From the NCBI GenBank assembly GCA_949502025.1, contig CATBCG010000008.1, forward strand, positions 1 through 22,130: a DNA stretch of 22,130 nt, given 5' to 3'. The notes beneath the pieces are model-generated. The model did not search any database, was not told where the DNA came from, and saw only the letters and a program-made list of their open reading frames with translations. The position numbers and the translations under genes are program-made. Below are positions 15,829 to 22,130 of the stretch, piece by piece; within the stretch, counting starts at the first letter, position 1, and every line of letters starts with the position of its first letter. This stretch comes from MGBC131033 sp910585655 (GTDB lineage: Bacteria > Bacillota > Clostridia > Lachnospirales > Lachnospiraceae).

Positions 15829-16752
15829 TCAGGAAAGAAAAAAATTGCGGCAAAAGGTTAAAAACTGGTTTGCCGAATCAGAAAGTGGGCGTTCTTTAAA
15901 AAAGGAAAAGCCCACTTTTCTTTTTTCGGCAGGGACGGCTACCGAGAGAGGAACCAATCTGCCCTCGTTTAAATCCTCCTGTACAAAGCGACCAATCACA
16001 CAGGCGATGCCTAGTCCGATACGGGCAAATTCAATCAGCAGATCCATGGTACTGACCTCTAAAATCGTACCGGTTTTCATGTTATAGCGTCGGAAATAGG
16101 TATCAATATAATGCCTGGAAATATTTTCCTCATCTAAAAGCATCAGGTTGGCATAGGGAAGGAGCTGTGCGGCGGAAGGGTTTTTGGGAATATCCGGTTC
16201 CCGTTCCAGCAGATTTTTCAGATAGGACGGAGTAGCGACAAGGATATCGTCAATTTCTCCAATTCTCTCAAAAGCAAGGCTGCCAAGCTGTTCCGGCTCT
16301 CCGATCAAGCCGATATCTACCTTTTGGCTGTGTAAGAGCGCCATGGTCTGATAGGTGGACTGGCATTGGATGCTGATACGGATATGGGGATGCTGCTCGG
16401 TAAATGCTTTGAGACAGGGCAGAAGCAGATACTTACAAAGCGTGGTAGAAACTCCAATACGAATATGACCGACTCCTAGCTGCTGTATATGCCGGAGACG
16501 TTCTTCTCCTCTGGCAAGTTCTAAAAAAGCCATATTGGTATGCTCATAAAGGAGCTTTCCGGAATCCGTGAGAGAAACGCCTCTGGAACTGCGGTGAAAC
16601 AGTTTGCTGCCAAGGTTTTCCTCCAATCGTCGAATCGCTTTACTGACGGCTGGCTGACTGATATAAAGTTCTTCCGCCGCTTTGGAAATATTACCGGTTC
16701 TGGCGACAGCCTGAAAGATAGGATAAAGTGTGACATTTGCGGTCAATTCCAT
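15829..16752 (-). CDS. LysR family transcriptional regulator, probably of leuCD
   Basis: 307 residues from the ATG at 16752, preceded by GAAAGGGG; an upstream in-frame extension exists but would cover the promoter region. N-terminal winged HTH: FQAVARTGNISKAAEELYIS, then QPAVSKAIRRLEENLGSKLF. The rest is the LysR substrate-binding domain. It is divergent from leuC with a 169-base shared region holding a perfect dyad (16793-16811), the standard arrangement for LysR regulators that control the neighbour and themselves. The effector may be a branched-chain pathway intermediate (inference). Its last ~30 codons overlap, antisense, a rightward terminator hairpin. Confidence 0.92.
   Translation of the reverse strand: MELTANVTLYPIFQAVARTGNISKAAEELYISQPAVSKAIRRLEENLGSKLFHRSSRGVSLTDSGKLLYEHTNMAFLELARGEERLRHIQQLGVGHIRIGVSTTLCKYLLLPCLKAFTEQHPHIRISIQCQSTYQTMALLHSQKVDIGLIGEPEQLGSLAFERIGEIDDILVATPSYLKNLLEREPDIPKNPSAAQLLPYANLMLLDEENISRHYIDTYFRRYNMKTGTILEVSTMDLLIEFARIGLGIACVIGRFVQEDLNEGRLVPLSVAVPAEKRKVGFSFFKERPLSDSANQFLTFCRNFFLS
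15882..15930 (+). terminator. Rightward terminator embedded antisense in the LysR gene
   Basis: AAAGTGGGC (15882-15890) pairs perfectly with GCCCACTTT (15910-15918) across a 19-base loop that itself can pair partly (TTCTTT with AAAGGAA). TTCTTTTTT follows on the plus strand. It would end the purD-AraC-SGNH transcript about 80 bases past the SGNH gene, inside the 3' coding end of the convergent LysR gene. Confidence 0.75.
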
Positions 16753-16788
16753 AAAAAAACCCCTTTCGATATGAATTAAAAATGAGAT

Positions 16789-16811
16789 ATTATAACTATA
16801 ATTCATAGTTA
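16789..16811. promoter_or_regulatory. LysR operator dyad overlapping the lysR promoter
   Basis: TAACTATAATTCATAGTTA (16793-16811) is a perfect 7-bp inverted repeat with a 5-base centre and fits the LysR T-N11-A rule. It directly abuts a leftward -10 TATAAT (16789-16794 on the minus strand), so binding should repress the lysR gene, and it lies about 40 bases before the leuC -10, a usual activation distance. Confidence 0.75.
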
Positions 16812-16828
16812 GTATTCTTAACATGTAT

Positions 16829-16857
16829 TTCAATTATAACAGACACTATGCTATAAT
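16829..16857 (+). promoter_or_regulatory. leuC promoter
   Basis: A weak -35 TTCAAT (16829-16834), 17 bases, and a consensus -10 TATAAT (16852-16857). A poor -35 downstream of a LysR dyad is typical of an activator-dependent promoter. Confidence 0.65.
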
Positions 16858-16921
16858 GGCAAGCATGAAACAGAAATTCACAAAGTGGAATTGAGAGGAT
16901 GTAAAATCGGAGGGATGAACA

Positions 16922-18187
16922 ATGGGTATGACAATGACACAGAAAATCCTTGCGGCACATGCAGGATTAGAGTGTGTAGAAGCGGGGCAGCTCATAGAAG
17001 CTACGCTGGATATGGTGCTGGGCAATGACGTGACGGCTCCGGTTGCGATTAAAGAGATGGAAAAGATGAAAGCAGAAGGAGTTTTTGACAAGGATAAAAT
17101 TGCCTTGGTGCCGGATCATTTTACCCCAAATAAAGACATCAAATCGGCAGAAAATTGTATGTGTATGAGGAATTTTGCCAAAGAAAACGAAATCACACAT
17201 TATTTTGAAATCGGGGAAATGGGGATCGAACATGCGCTTTTGCCGGAACAGGGTCTGGTGGCAGCAGGGGATGCCGTAATCGGCGCCGATTCCCATACTT
17301 GTACGTATGGGGCGCTGGGGGCTTTTTCTACAGGAGTAGGAAGCACAGACATGGCGGCTGGTATGGCGACGGGAAAGGCATGGTTTAAGGTACCGGCTGC
17401 TTTAAAATTTGAACTGGTCGGGAAGCCGGCTCCATGGGTGTCGGGTAAGGATATTATCTTACATATCATCGGTAAAATCGGAGTAGACGGCGCCCGCTAT
17501 AAATCAATGGAATTTTGCGGAGACGGAGTGGCAAATCTAAGCATGGACGACCGCTTCTCTATGGCGAATATGGCGATTGAGGCAGGAGCAAAGAACGGGA
17601 TCTTCCCGGTAGATGAAAAGACCATTGCTTATATGAAAGAGCATGGTTCCGGGGAATATCAGGTATACGAACCGGACGCCGATGCCGTATATGACGAAAC
17701 CTATGTGATTGATCTGGCAGACTTAAAGCCAACCGTGGCATTTCCACATTTGCCGGAAAATACCAGGACGATTGAGGAAGTAGGAGAAGTGCCGATTCAG
17801 CAGGTAGTCATCGGCTCCTGTACCAATGGACGGATTGACGATATGCGGGCGGCTGCCAAAGTCTTAAAGGGACGAAAGGTAGCAAAGGGACTGCGAGTGA
17901 TTGTCATTCCTGCTACCCAGGCAGTCTATTTGCAGGCTTTAGAGGAAGGACTGCTGAAAATTTTCATCGAAGCCGGAGCCATCGTCAGCACGCCGACCTG
18001 CGGACCATGCTTGGGCGGGCATATGGGCATTCTTGCAGCAGGCGAACGGGCTGTTTCTACCACGAACCGGAACTTCGTAGGCAGAATGGGACACGTGGAA
18101 AGCGAAGTCTACCTCGCCAGCCCGGCAGTAGCCGCAGCAAGCGCCGTAACCGGAAAAATCAGCGGTCCGGCAGAATTAGGATTATAA
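16922..18187 (+). CDS. leuC: 3-isopropylmalate dehydratase large subunit
   Basis: 421 residues, the short archaeal/HacA-like LeuC type common in Clostridia. With LeuD it isomerises 2-isopropylmalate to 3-isopropylmalate in leucine synthesis, using a [4Fe-4S] cluster. Cluster ligands: C300 in GSCTNGRIDD, and C360 and C363 in TPTCGPCLGGH. Other aconitase-family signatures are VPDHFTP (63-69) and GADSHTCTYGALGAFSTGVG (121-140). ATG after CGGAGGGA. Controlled by the divergent LysR regulator (inference). leuD follows after an unusually long, structured 292-base spacer. leuA and leuB are not in the window. Close relatives include homoaconitase and methylsuccinate-type dehydratases, so substrate is likely but not certain. 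Confidence 0.95.
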   Translation: MGMTMTQKILAAHAGLECVEAGQLIEATLDMVLGNDVTAPVAIKEMEKMKAEGVFDKDKIALVPDHFTPNKDIKSAENCMCMRNFAKENEITHYFEIGEMGIEHALLPEQGLVAAGDAVIGADSHTCTYGALGAFSTGVGSTDMAAGMATGKAWFKVPAALKFELVGKPAPWVSGKDIILHIIGKIGVDGARYKSMEFCGDGVANLSMDDRFSMANMAIEAGAKNGIFPVDEKTIAYMKEHGSGEYQVYEPDADAVYDETYVIDLADLKPTVAFPHLPENTRTIEEVGEVPIQQVVIGSCTNGRIDDMRAAAKVLKGRKVAKGLRVIVIPATQAVYLQALEEGLLKIFIEAGAIVSTPTCGPCLGGHMGILAAGERAVSTTNRNFVGRMGHVESEVYLASPAVAAASAVTGKISGPAELGL

Positions 18188-18479
18188 AACCGAGGCGATA
18201 CGGAACTTAAAACAGTCTCGTAACGAAATCAAGCCGAACAAAGTTCGGCTCATGGGAGAAATTTCTGACGCGTTTTTTACGGCAGAAATTTTCTCCCCTT
18301 TGTAGGGGCGAAGCCGGGCATAGCCCGGCTCGAAGTGAAGAGACGGAACTAAAAAACAGTATCGCCCCGAGAAGTACCTCAGAGAATTTATGAGAGCGCT
18401 TCGCGCGAACATAAATTACTCTGCTAGGGAAAGGTACTGGAAGGGGCGATACGGAACTTAAAATAAGAGGTGAAAAATC
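18188..18479 (+). repeat. Palindrome-rich leuC-leuD spacer with direct repeats
   Basis: This gap has no gene. It contains a 19-base direct repeat at 18194-18212 and 18445-18463, with a third partial copy (ACGGAACT, 18343-18350). Hairpin A: AGCCGAAC (18232-18239) with GTTCGGCT (18243-18250). Hairpin B: 18254-18267 with 18283-18297, 14 bp with one bulge. Hairpin C: AGCCGGGC (18312-18319) with GCCCGGCT (18323-18330). Hairpin D: a nested palindrome over 18359-18452, described separately. None is followed by a T run, so they are not ordinary terminators. It may be a dispersed intergenic repeat or MITE-like insertion, or an mRNA processing/stability element that sets the LeuC:LeuD ratio. Confidence 0.8.
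18359..18452 (+). repeat. 94-base nested palindrome (long hairpin) before leuD
   Basis: Paired arms from outside in: GTATCGCCCC (18359-18368) with GGGGCGATAC (18443-18452), 10 bp; AGTACCT (18373-18379) with AGGTACT (18432-18438), 7 bp; CAGAG (18380-18384) with CTCTG (18419-18423), 5 bp; AATTTATG (18385-18392) with CATAAATT (18410-18417), 8 bp; GCGC (18396-18399) with GCGC (18403-18406). All these helices are perfect, with small internal loops between them. The right outer arm begins 28 bases before the leuD start. The left outer arm can instead pair with GGCGATAC at 18194-18201. Confidence 0.9.
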
Positions 18480-18974
18480 ATGAAAGCTCAGGGAAGCGTA
18501 CATAAGTACGGTGACAATATTGATACGGATGTAATCATCCCTGCCAGATACTTAAATTCCTTTGATCCAAAGGAGCTGGCGGCAAAGTGTATGATTGACG
18601 TAGACACGGAATTTGTTTCCAGGGTAAAAGAGGGAGATATTATGGTAGCCGGGCGGAATTTCGGCTGCGGTTCTTCCAGGGAACATGCGCCGATTGCTAT
18701 TAAGGCAGCCGGGATTAGCTGTGTGATTGCAGATACGTTTGCTCGAATTTTTTATCGGAATTCGATTAACATTGGTCTGCCAATCATTGAATGCCCGGAG
18801 GCGGCTGCGGAAATCGCTGCAGGCGACGAAGTGGAAATTGATTTTGACAGTGGAGTTATTACAGATAAAACGACCGGAAAGTCTTATGAGGGACAGGCGT
18901 TTCCGGAGTTTATGCAGGGAATTATCAAGGCGGGCGGTCTGGTCAATTATATCAACCGCCAAAACCAAGGCTAG
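18480..18974 (+). CDS. leuD: 3-isopropylmalate dehydratase small subunit
   Basis: 164 residues, the short LeuD form that partners the HacA-like LeuC. N-terminal HKYGDNIDTDVIIPARYL (8-25) and GRNFGCGSSREHAP (58-71) are the family's conserved swivelling-domain motifs; the rest has the expected ADTFARIFYRNSINIGLP and EGQAFPEFMQGIIKAGGL. ATG after AGAGGTG. Because of the long hairpin spacer, its translation is not coupled to leuC, so expression may depend on RNA structure or on a separate processed message. Confidence 0.96.
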   Translation: MKAQGSVHKYGDNIDTDVIIPARYLNSFDPKELAAKCMIDVDTEFVSRVKEGDIMVAGRNFGCGSSREHAPIAIKAAGISCVIADTFARIFYRNSINIGLPIIECPEAAAEIAAGDEVEIDFDSGVITDKTTGKSYEGQAFPEFMQGIIKAGGLVNYINRQNQG

Positions 18975-19113
18975 AAGCTCTAAAAGCGAAAAGGGTACTC
19001 AAGAACGGATACAACGGCTTCTGTGGGAAGGGGAGAGCCTGCAGGAGCCGGAACATAAAGGGTTATAGTGTGTGGAGAATGTCATCGGTCAGGGAAAGCA
19101 GACGGATTAAAAT

Positions 19114-19152
19114 AAAAATGCCGTTTGTTTCCCGAACCAGGTGGCATTTTTT
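19114..19152 (+). terminator. Terminator downstream of leuD
   Basis: AAAAATGCC (19114-19122) pairs with GGCATTTTT (19143-19151) across a 20-base loop, with the T run continuing. It lies about 140 bases past the leuD stop; the stretch between shows no gene. Confidence 0.75.
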
Positions 19153-19161
19153 GTATATTTA

Positions 19162-19170
19162 TGGTATAAT
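19162..19170 (+). promoter_or_regulatory. Extended -10 promoter for the Mrr-like gene
   Basis: TGGTATAAT (19162-19170) is a full extended -10 (TGnTATAAT); no good -35 precedes it at 17 bases, which is common for this promoter type. Transcription would start near 19177, about 50 bases before the ATG at 19230. Confidence 0.6.
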
Positions 19171-19229
19171 ACCTGCAAACCTTTTGGGTTTTACAGCATG
19201 GATACAAAGGAGGCGAAGGAGGTTTGCCG

Positions 19230-19904
19230 ATGGACGGACATCAATATGAATATTACTGTGCCAAATTGTTAAGAAAGAAAGGCTTTTTTGGAGTTACGGT
19301 TACGAGAGGAAGCGGCGATCAGGGAATTGATATTATCGCCAGCAGAAGGGGAAAACGCTACGGAATACAATGTAAATATTATACGCATCCGGTAGGTAAT
19401 AAAGCAGTACAAGAGGCGTTTGCAGGCGCCAAATATTATAATTGTGGAAGAAGTATTGTATTAACCAACAATACCTTTACCAAATCTGCCCGGGAACTGG
19501 CAGAACGTACCGGTGTAGAGCTATGGGAATATAACCGGATTCCTTATCGTACAAAAAGACTTGGATTGGCAGGCTGGATGGGTCTTTTGACTTGCCTGAT
19601 GGGTCTGCTGGAGCTAAGACTTAGAAAGGGTTCCTTGCCGCCGTTAGAAGGACTGCCATTTGAAAGACTGCCGTTACTAGAAGAAGCGGAGCTTTTTTTG
19701 CTGATAGTGGGCGGATTGTGCAATGTATTTCATTTTCATAAATGGGGGATCGCGCTGTGTGGATGCTTGTGTTATCTGGCGGCTGGATTGACCGGTTTTT
19801 TCCTGGGAGAGACGCCGGGAAGTCTACCGATATCCGGGGTGATATTTTATGGCGGACTGGTGTTGATTTCGGGGGTGAAGGCTTGGCTGCTGCGAGGAAG
19901 GTAA
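19230..19904 (+). CDS. Membrane-anchored Mrr-like restriction endonuclease
   Basis: 224 residues. Residues ~1-105 form an Mrr_cat-type PD-(D/E)xK nuclease: E7 in HQYEYYCAKLL, VTRGSGDQGIDII (24-36, D34) and YGIQCKYY (44-51, Q47-K49), followed by VGNKAVQE and IVLTNNTFTKSARELA. The remaining ~115 residues hold about four hydrophobic segments (GLAGWMGLLTCLMGLLEL; ELFLLIVGGLCNVF; WGIALCGCLCYLAAGLTGFF; ISGVIFYGGLVLISG), which should anchor it in the membrane with the nuclease cytoplasmic. The ATG at 19230 has AAGGAGGT 6 bases upstream. Mrr proteins usually cleave modified or foreign DNA; the membrane tail suggests action on incoming DNA, or a house-keeping role (inference). It has its own promoter. 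Confidence 0.85.
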   Translation: MDGHQYEYYCAKLLRKKGFFGVTVTRGSGDQGIDIIASRRGKRYGIQCKYYTHPVGNKAVQEAFAGAKYYNCGRSIVLTNNTFTKSARELAERTGVELWEYNRIPYRTKRLGLAGWMGLLTCLMGLLELRLRKGSLPPLEGLPFERLPLLEEAELFLLIVGGLCNVFHFHKWGIALCGCLCYLAAGLTGFFLGETPGSLPISGVIFYGGLVLISGVKAWLLRGR

Positions 19905-19917
19905 GAGGCAGCGTAAT

Positions 19918-20037
19918 GATGATACTGAAATTGTCTATTCTGAAATGCTGCCGGACGGACGGGTTAAAGTATGTATGGAAAGACCGGATGCGAAAGATGG
20001 TTTTCATCGAATTCTCACAAGAGGGGAGAGTTTGTGA
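19918..20037 (+). pseudogene. Possible gene remnant after the Mrr-like gene
   Basis: One frame reads DDTEIVYSEMLPDGRVKVCM, ERPDAKDGFHRILTRGESL, then TGA. The composition is very protein-like, with alternating hydrophobic and charged residues, but there is no start codon or ribosome site and the upstream frame is junk-like. It may be the middle of a decayed small gene. The family is not recognised, and a chance reading is possible. Confidence 0.25.
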
Positions 20038-20067
20038 TACCTAAAATTTTTAAAGTGGGAAAAAGTA

Positions 20068-20096
20068 TTGTCTCTCTCTCCAAAATATGTTATGGT
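20068..20096 (+). promoter_or_regulatory. Promoter of the second LysR gene
   Basis: TTGTCT (20068-20073), 17 bases, TATGGT (20091-20096). Transcription from about 20103 rules out the TTG at 20068 as a start and supports the ATG at 20143. Confidence 0.55.
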
Positions 20097-20142
20097 AGTA
20101 GATAAAGAAACGCCCGATTCAACAGGAGGCAATACAGCCGCT

Positions 20143-21036
20143 ATGAATATCAATCTGGAATATTATAAAATTTTTTATTATGTCGCGTCCCTTGGCGGTA
20201 TTACTGCGGCAGCGGGCAAGCTTTGTATTTCCCAGCCGGCTGTCAGCCAGTCGATCAAGCAGCTTGAAAAACAGATCGGCGGAGCCTTGTTTTTGCGGAC
20301 GCCAAAGGGGGTGCGTCTGACTCCGGAAGGACAGACGCTGTTTTCTTATGTCCAAAAGGGCTATGAAATGATTTTACTGGGAGAGGAACAGTTCCAGAAG
20401 AGGAACGATCTGGAAAATGGGGAAATTCATATCGGAGCCAGTGACATGACGTTAAAATATTATCTGCTGCCTTATTTGGAGCGGTTTCACAGTATTTATC
20501 CGGGGATTAAGGTAGTGGTGACAAATGCGCCGACGCCGGATACCTGCCGCAGACTGGAAGAGGGGAAGATTGACTTTGGAGTAGTCAGTTCCCCAGTACA
20601 GGAACGGTCGGATATAACGCTGCGTCCGGTACGGGAGATTGAGGATGTTTTCGTGGCAGGGAACCGTTATACGTCTCTTAAACATCGTACGGTGCGCTAT
20701 CAAGAGCTAGAAAAGGTGCCGTTGATATGTCTGGAAAAAAACACCAGTACCAGACGCTATATGGACGGGCTACTGGCAGAAATCGGAGTGATCATGGAGC
20801 CGGAATTTGAGCTGGCTACCAGCGATATGATCGTCCAGTTTGCCCTGCGGAATCTGGGAATCGGTTGCGTGGTGCGGGATTTTGCTGTGCCGTATCTGGA
20901 ATGTGGGGAATTGTTTGAGATTTTATTTGAACGAAAAATTCCCAAACGGGAAATGTATGTAGTGACGATGAAACAAAATCCGATGTCTACGGCGGCTCAT
21001 GCGTTATTAAAGCTGATGGAGGAAGGAATCGGATAA
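20143..21036 (+). CDS. LysR family transcriptional regulator
   Basis: 297 residues from ATG 20143; CAGGAGGC lies 13 bases upstream, a little far, but no other in-frame start lies after the promoter. N-terminal HTH: FYYVASLGGITAAAGKLCIS, then QPAVSQSIKQLEKQIGGALF. The C-terminal two-thirds is the substrate-binding domain (GEIHIGASDMTLKYYLLPYL and later LATSDMIVQFALRNLGIGCV). The ROK sugar kinase gene starts 32 bases after its stop in the same direction, so they may form an operon, but most LysR regulators control divergent genes and the target is uncertain. It is clearly related in layout to the leuC-linked LysR (shared 'TLKYYLLPYL'/'TLCKYLLLPCL' positions). Confidence 0.9.
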   Translation: MNINLEYYKIFYYVASLGGITAAAGKLCISQPAVSQSIKQLEKQIGGALFLRTPKGVRLTPEGQTLFSYVQKGYEMILLGEEQFQKRNDLENGEIHIGASDMTLKYYLLPYLERFHSIYPGIKVVVTNAPTPDTCRRLEEGKIDFGVVSSPVQERSDITLRPVREIEDVFVAGNRYTSLKHRTVRYQELEKVPLICLEKNTSTRRYMDGLLAEIGVIMEPEFELATSDMIVQFALRNLGIGCVVRDFAVPYLECGELFEILFERKIPKREMYVVTMKQNPMSTAAHALLKLMEEGIG

Positions 21037-21068
21037 GAAAGGAAACAAAGAAGGAGGAAATAGATACG

Positions 21069-21941
21069 ATGAGATTAGGAGCATTAGAAGCAGGCGGAAC
21101 CAAGATGGTTCTCGCAATAGGGACGGAGAACGGAGAAATTTTAGAGCAGACGTCGATTCCTACTCGTACGCCGGAGGAGACGGTGCCGGAGATTCTCGCA
21201 TGGTTTCAGGAACGGAAGCCGGAGGGGCTTGGAATAGCCTGCTTTGGTCCGGTAGACGTCAATCCGGAGTCGGAAACGTATGGATTTATTTTGGATACGC
21301 CGAAGCTTCCATGGGTACACTATGATTTGCTGGGAACGCTGAAAAAGGGACTGGGAGTGCCGATGAAAATAGATACAGACGTCAATGGTTCCTGCCTGGG
21401 GGAGATGACGTTTGGCTGCGCGAAGGGTCTGGATTCGGTGCTTTATCTGACGGTAGGAACCGGGATCGGAGCCGGTATTTGCGTAGGCGGGAAGCTGGTG
21501 CATGGGATGCTGCATCCGGAGGCTGGTCATATCCTGGTAGGACTTCATCCGGAGGATCCGGGGACCTGTATCTGCCCGTACCATGAAACCTGTATCGAAG
21601 GATTGGCGGCAGGACCGTCGATTGAGGTGAGATGGGGGAAAAAGGCGACGGAGCTGGCAGACGAGACGCTGGTCTGGGAGATAGAAAGCCATTATCTGGC
21701 GCAGGGATTAGTCAATTATATCATGACCGTTTCTCCAAAAAAAATCATTCTGGGCGGCGGCGTTATGCACCAGGAGCAGTTGTTTCCGCTGATCCGCAGC
21801 AAGGTCAAAAAGCTGATCAACGGGTATCTGCATACAAAGGAGCTAGAGGATATGGAGCATTATATTGTACCGAACAGCTTAAACGATAATCAGGGGATTT
21901 TGGGGGCAATTCAGCTAGGACGTCTGGCTGTAGAAGAATAG
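21069..21941 (+). CDS. scrK: ROK family fructokinase
   Basis: 290 residues; ATP-dependent sugar kinase, probably fructose to fructose-6-phosphate. N-terminal phosphate-binding GALEAGGTKMVLAIG (4-18), catalytic Asp in KIDTDVNGSCLGE (D104), second ATP loop VGTGIGAGICVGG (129-141), and the ROK zinc region HPEAGHILVG (H154), then CICPYHETCIEG (C167, C169, C175). The 'EAGH...HPED...CPYHETCIEG' pattern is typical of the Bacillus-type fructokinase/mannokinase branch (ScrK, GmuE, YdhR), so the symbol is by family resemblance. ATG after AAAGGAGGAAA. The sugar cannot be settled from sequence. Confidence 0.88.
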   Translation: MRLGALEAGGTKMVLAIGTENGEILEQTSIPTRTPEETVPEILAWFQERKPEGLGIACFGPVDVNPESETYGFILDTPKLPWVHYDLLGTLKKGLGVPMKIDTDVNGSCLGEMTFGCAKGLDSVLYLTVGTGIGAGICVGGKLVHGMLHPEAGHILVGLHPEDPGTCICPYHETCIEGLAAGPSIEVRWGKKATELADETLVWEIESHYLAQGLVNYIMTVSPKKIILGGGVMHQEQLFPLIRSKVKKLINGYLHTKELEDMEHYIVPNSLNDNQGILGAIQLGRLAVEE

Positions 21942-22001
21942 GTTATAACTTTTTTCTATATAGAATATAAAATATATTGATTTTAGTTATGTCGTGGAGT
22001 A

Positions 22002-22010
22002 TGATATACT
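22002..22010 (+). promoter_or_regulatory. Extended -10 promoter near the right edge
   Basis: TGATATACT (22002-22010) fits an extended -10 (TGnTATACT); no strong -35 is at 17-18 bases. It precedes a structured, protein-free sequence. Confidence 0.55.
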
Positions 22011-22016
22011 AAAAGC

Positions 22017-22130
22017 GGAAGGAACGAAACAGCAAGCCCCCGGATAAGACGCAGCATAAAGTACAGATGTGTCTTTGTACAGATGTAGTTTATGCTTAGG
22101 GAAGGTGTCTTAGGAGGGGGATTGCGGAAC
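22017..22130 (+). ncRNA. Structured RNA or leader, cut by the window end, family unknown
   Basis: Just after the promoter the sequence folds as a nested rod: GCAAGCCCCC (22032-22041) with GGGGGATTGC (22116-22125), 9 of 10 paired; TAAGAC (22045-22050) with GTCTTA (22107-22112); AGCATAAA (22053-22060) with TTTATGCT (22089-22096); GTACA (22061-22065) with TGTAC (22076-22080). GTACAGATGT occurs twice (22061-22070, 22077-22086). No open frame fits. It could be a 6S-like RNA, another small RNA, or a riboswitch-type leader; none of the consensus motifs I know for tmRNA, SRP RNA, RNase P, T-box or common riboswitches is present. Confidence 0.55.

Noticed and set aside
18207..18503. 98-codon minus-strand frame across the leuC-leuD spacer
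   Set aside because: It is made of palindromic repeat arms and runs into leuD; no ribosome site and no domain.
19742..20044. 100-codon plus-strand frame overlapping the end of the Mrr-like gene
   Set aside because: Its first half is the out-of-frame shadow of the membrane segment and it has no ribosome site.

Overview
The window looks like a chromosomal segment from a Clostridia-type Firmicute, probably a gut Lachnospiraceae relative. The reasons are strong AGGAGG ribosome binding sites, several UUG starts, standard sigma-A-like promoters, short GC hairpins with T tracts as terminators, the style of the purine and leucine genes, and a TnpV-type mobile gene common in that group. No rRNA, tRNA or CRISPR array was found inside the window.

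Layout. Positions 1-1720 hold a leftward promoter and leader at the very edge, then a MATE efflux gene and its terminator. Positions 1725-9330 are an accessory island, visibly richer in A/T than its surroundings. Its two ends are decayed leftward mobile-element genes (1725-2295 and 8573-9137). Between them is a rightward defence operon: abiEi-abiEii (type IV abortive-infection toxin-antitoxin), a BcgI-like nuclease-methyltransferase gene, its specificity subunit, and a DUF4062-type protein. The nuclease-methyltransferase gene is broken twice: an in-frame TAA at codon 28 and a one-base frameshift near the 3' end. Two mobile-element genes on the right side also carry single in-frame stops.

Positions 9381-22130 are ordinary chromosome. 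A leftward HD-domain hydrolase and a rightward GNAT protein diverge from facing promoters. Then come purM-purN-purD (without purH), an AraC-family regulator overlapping the end of purD, and an SGNH hydrolase gene interrupted by an amber codon before its catalytic His. A LysR regulator and leuC diverge around a clear dyad operator. leuC and leuD are separated by an unusual, highly palindromic ~290-base spacer. Downstream are a membrane-anchored Mrr-like nuclease, a second LysR gene, a ROK fructokinase, and a promoter followed by a strongly structured RNA cut off by the window end.

Most worth following up: (1) the AbiE / BcgI-like / DUF4062 defence operon with its disabled nuclease-methylase and its C-terminally unassigned DUF4062 protein; (2) the leuC-leuD spacer, with a 94-base nested palindrome, 19-base direct repeats and mutually exclusive pairings; (3) the Mrr nuclease fused to membrane helices; (4) the unassigned structured RNA at the right edge; and (5) the number of single in-frame stops (four genes), which suggests ongoing gene decay or assembly errors and should be tested against reads. 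All calls are from reading the sequence; no database search was run.
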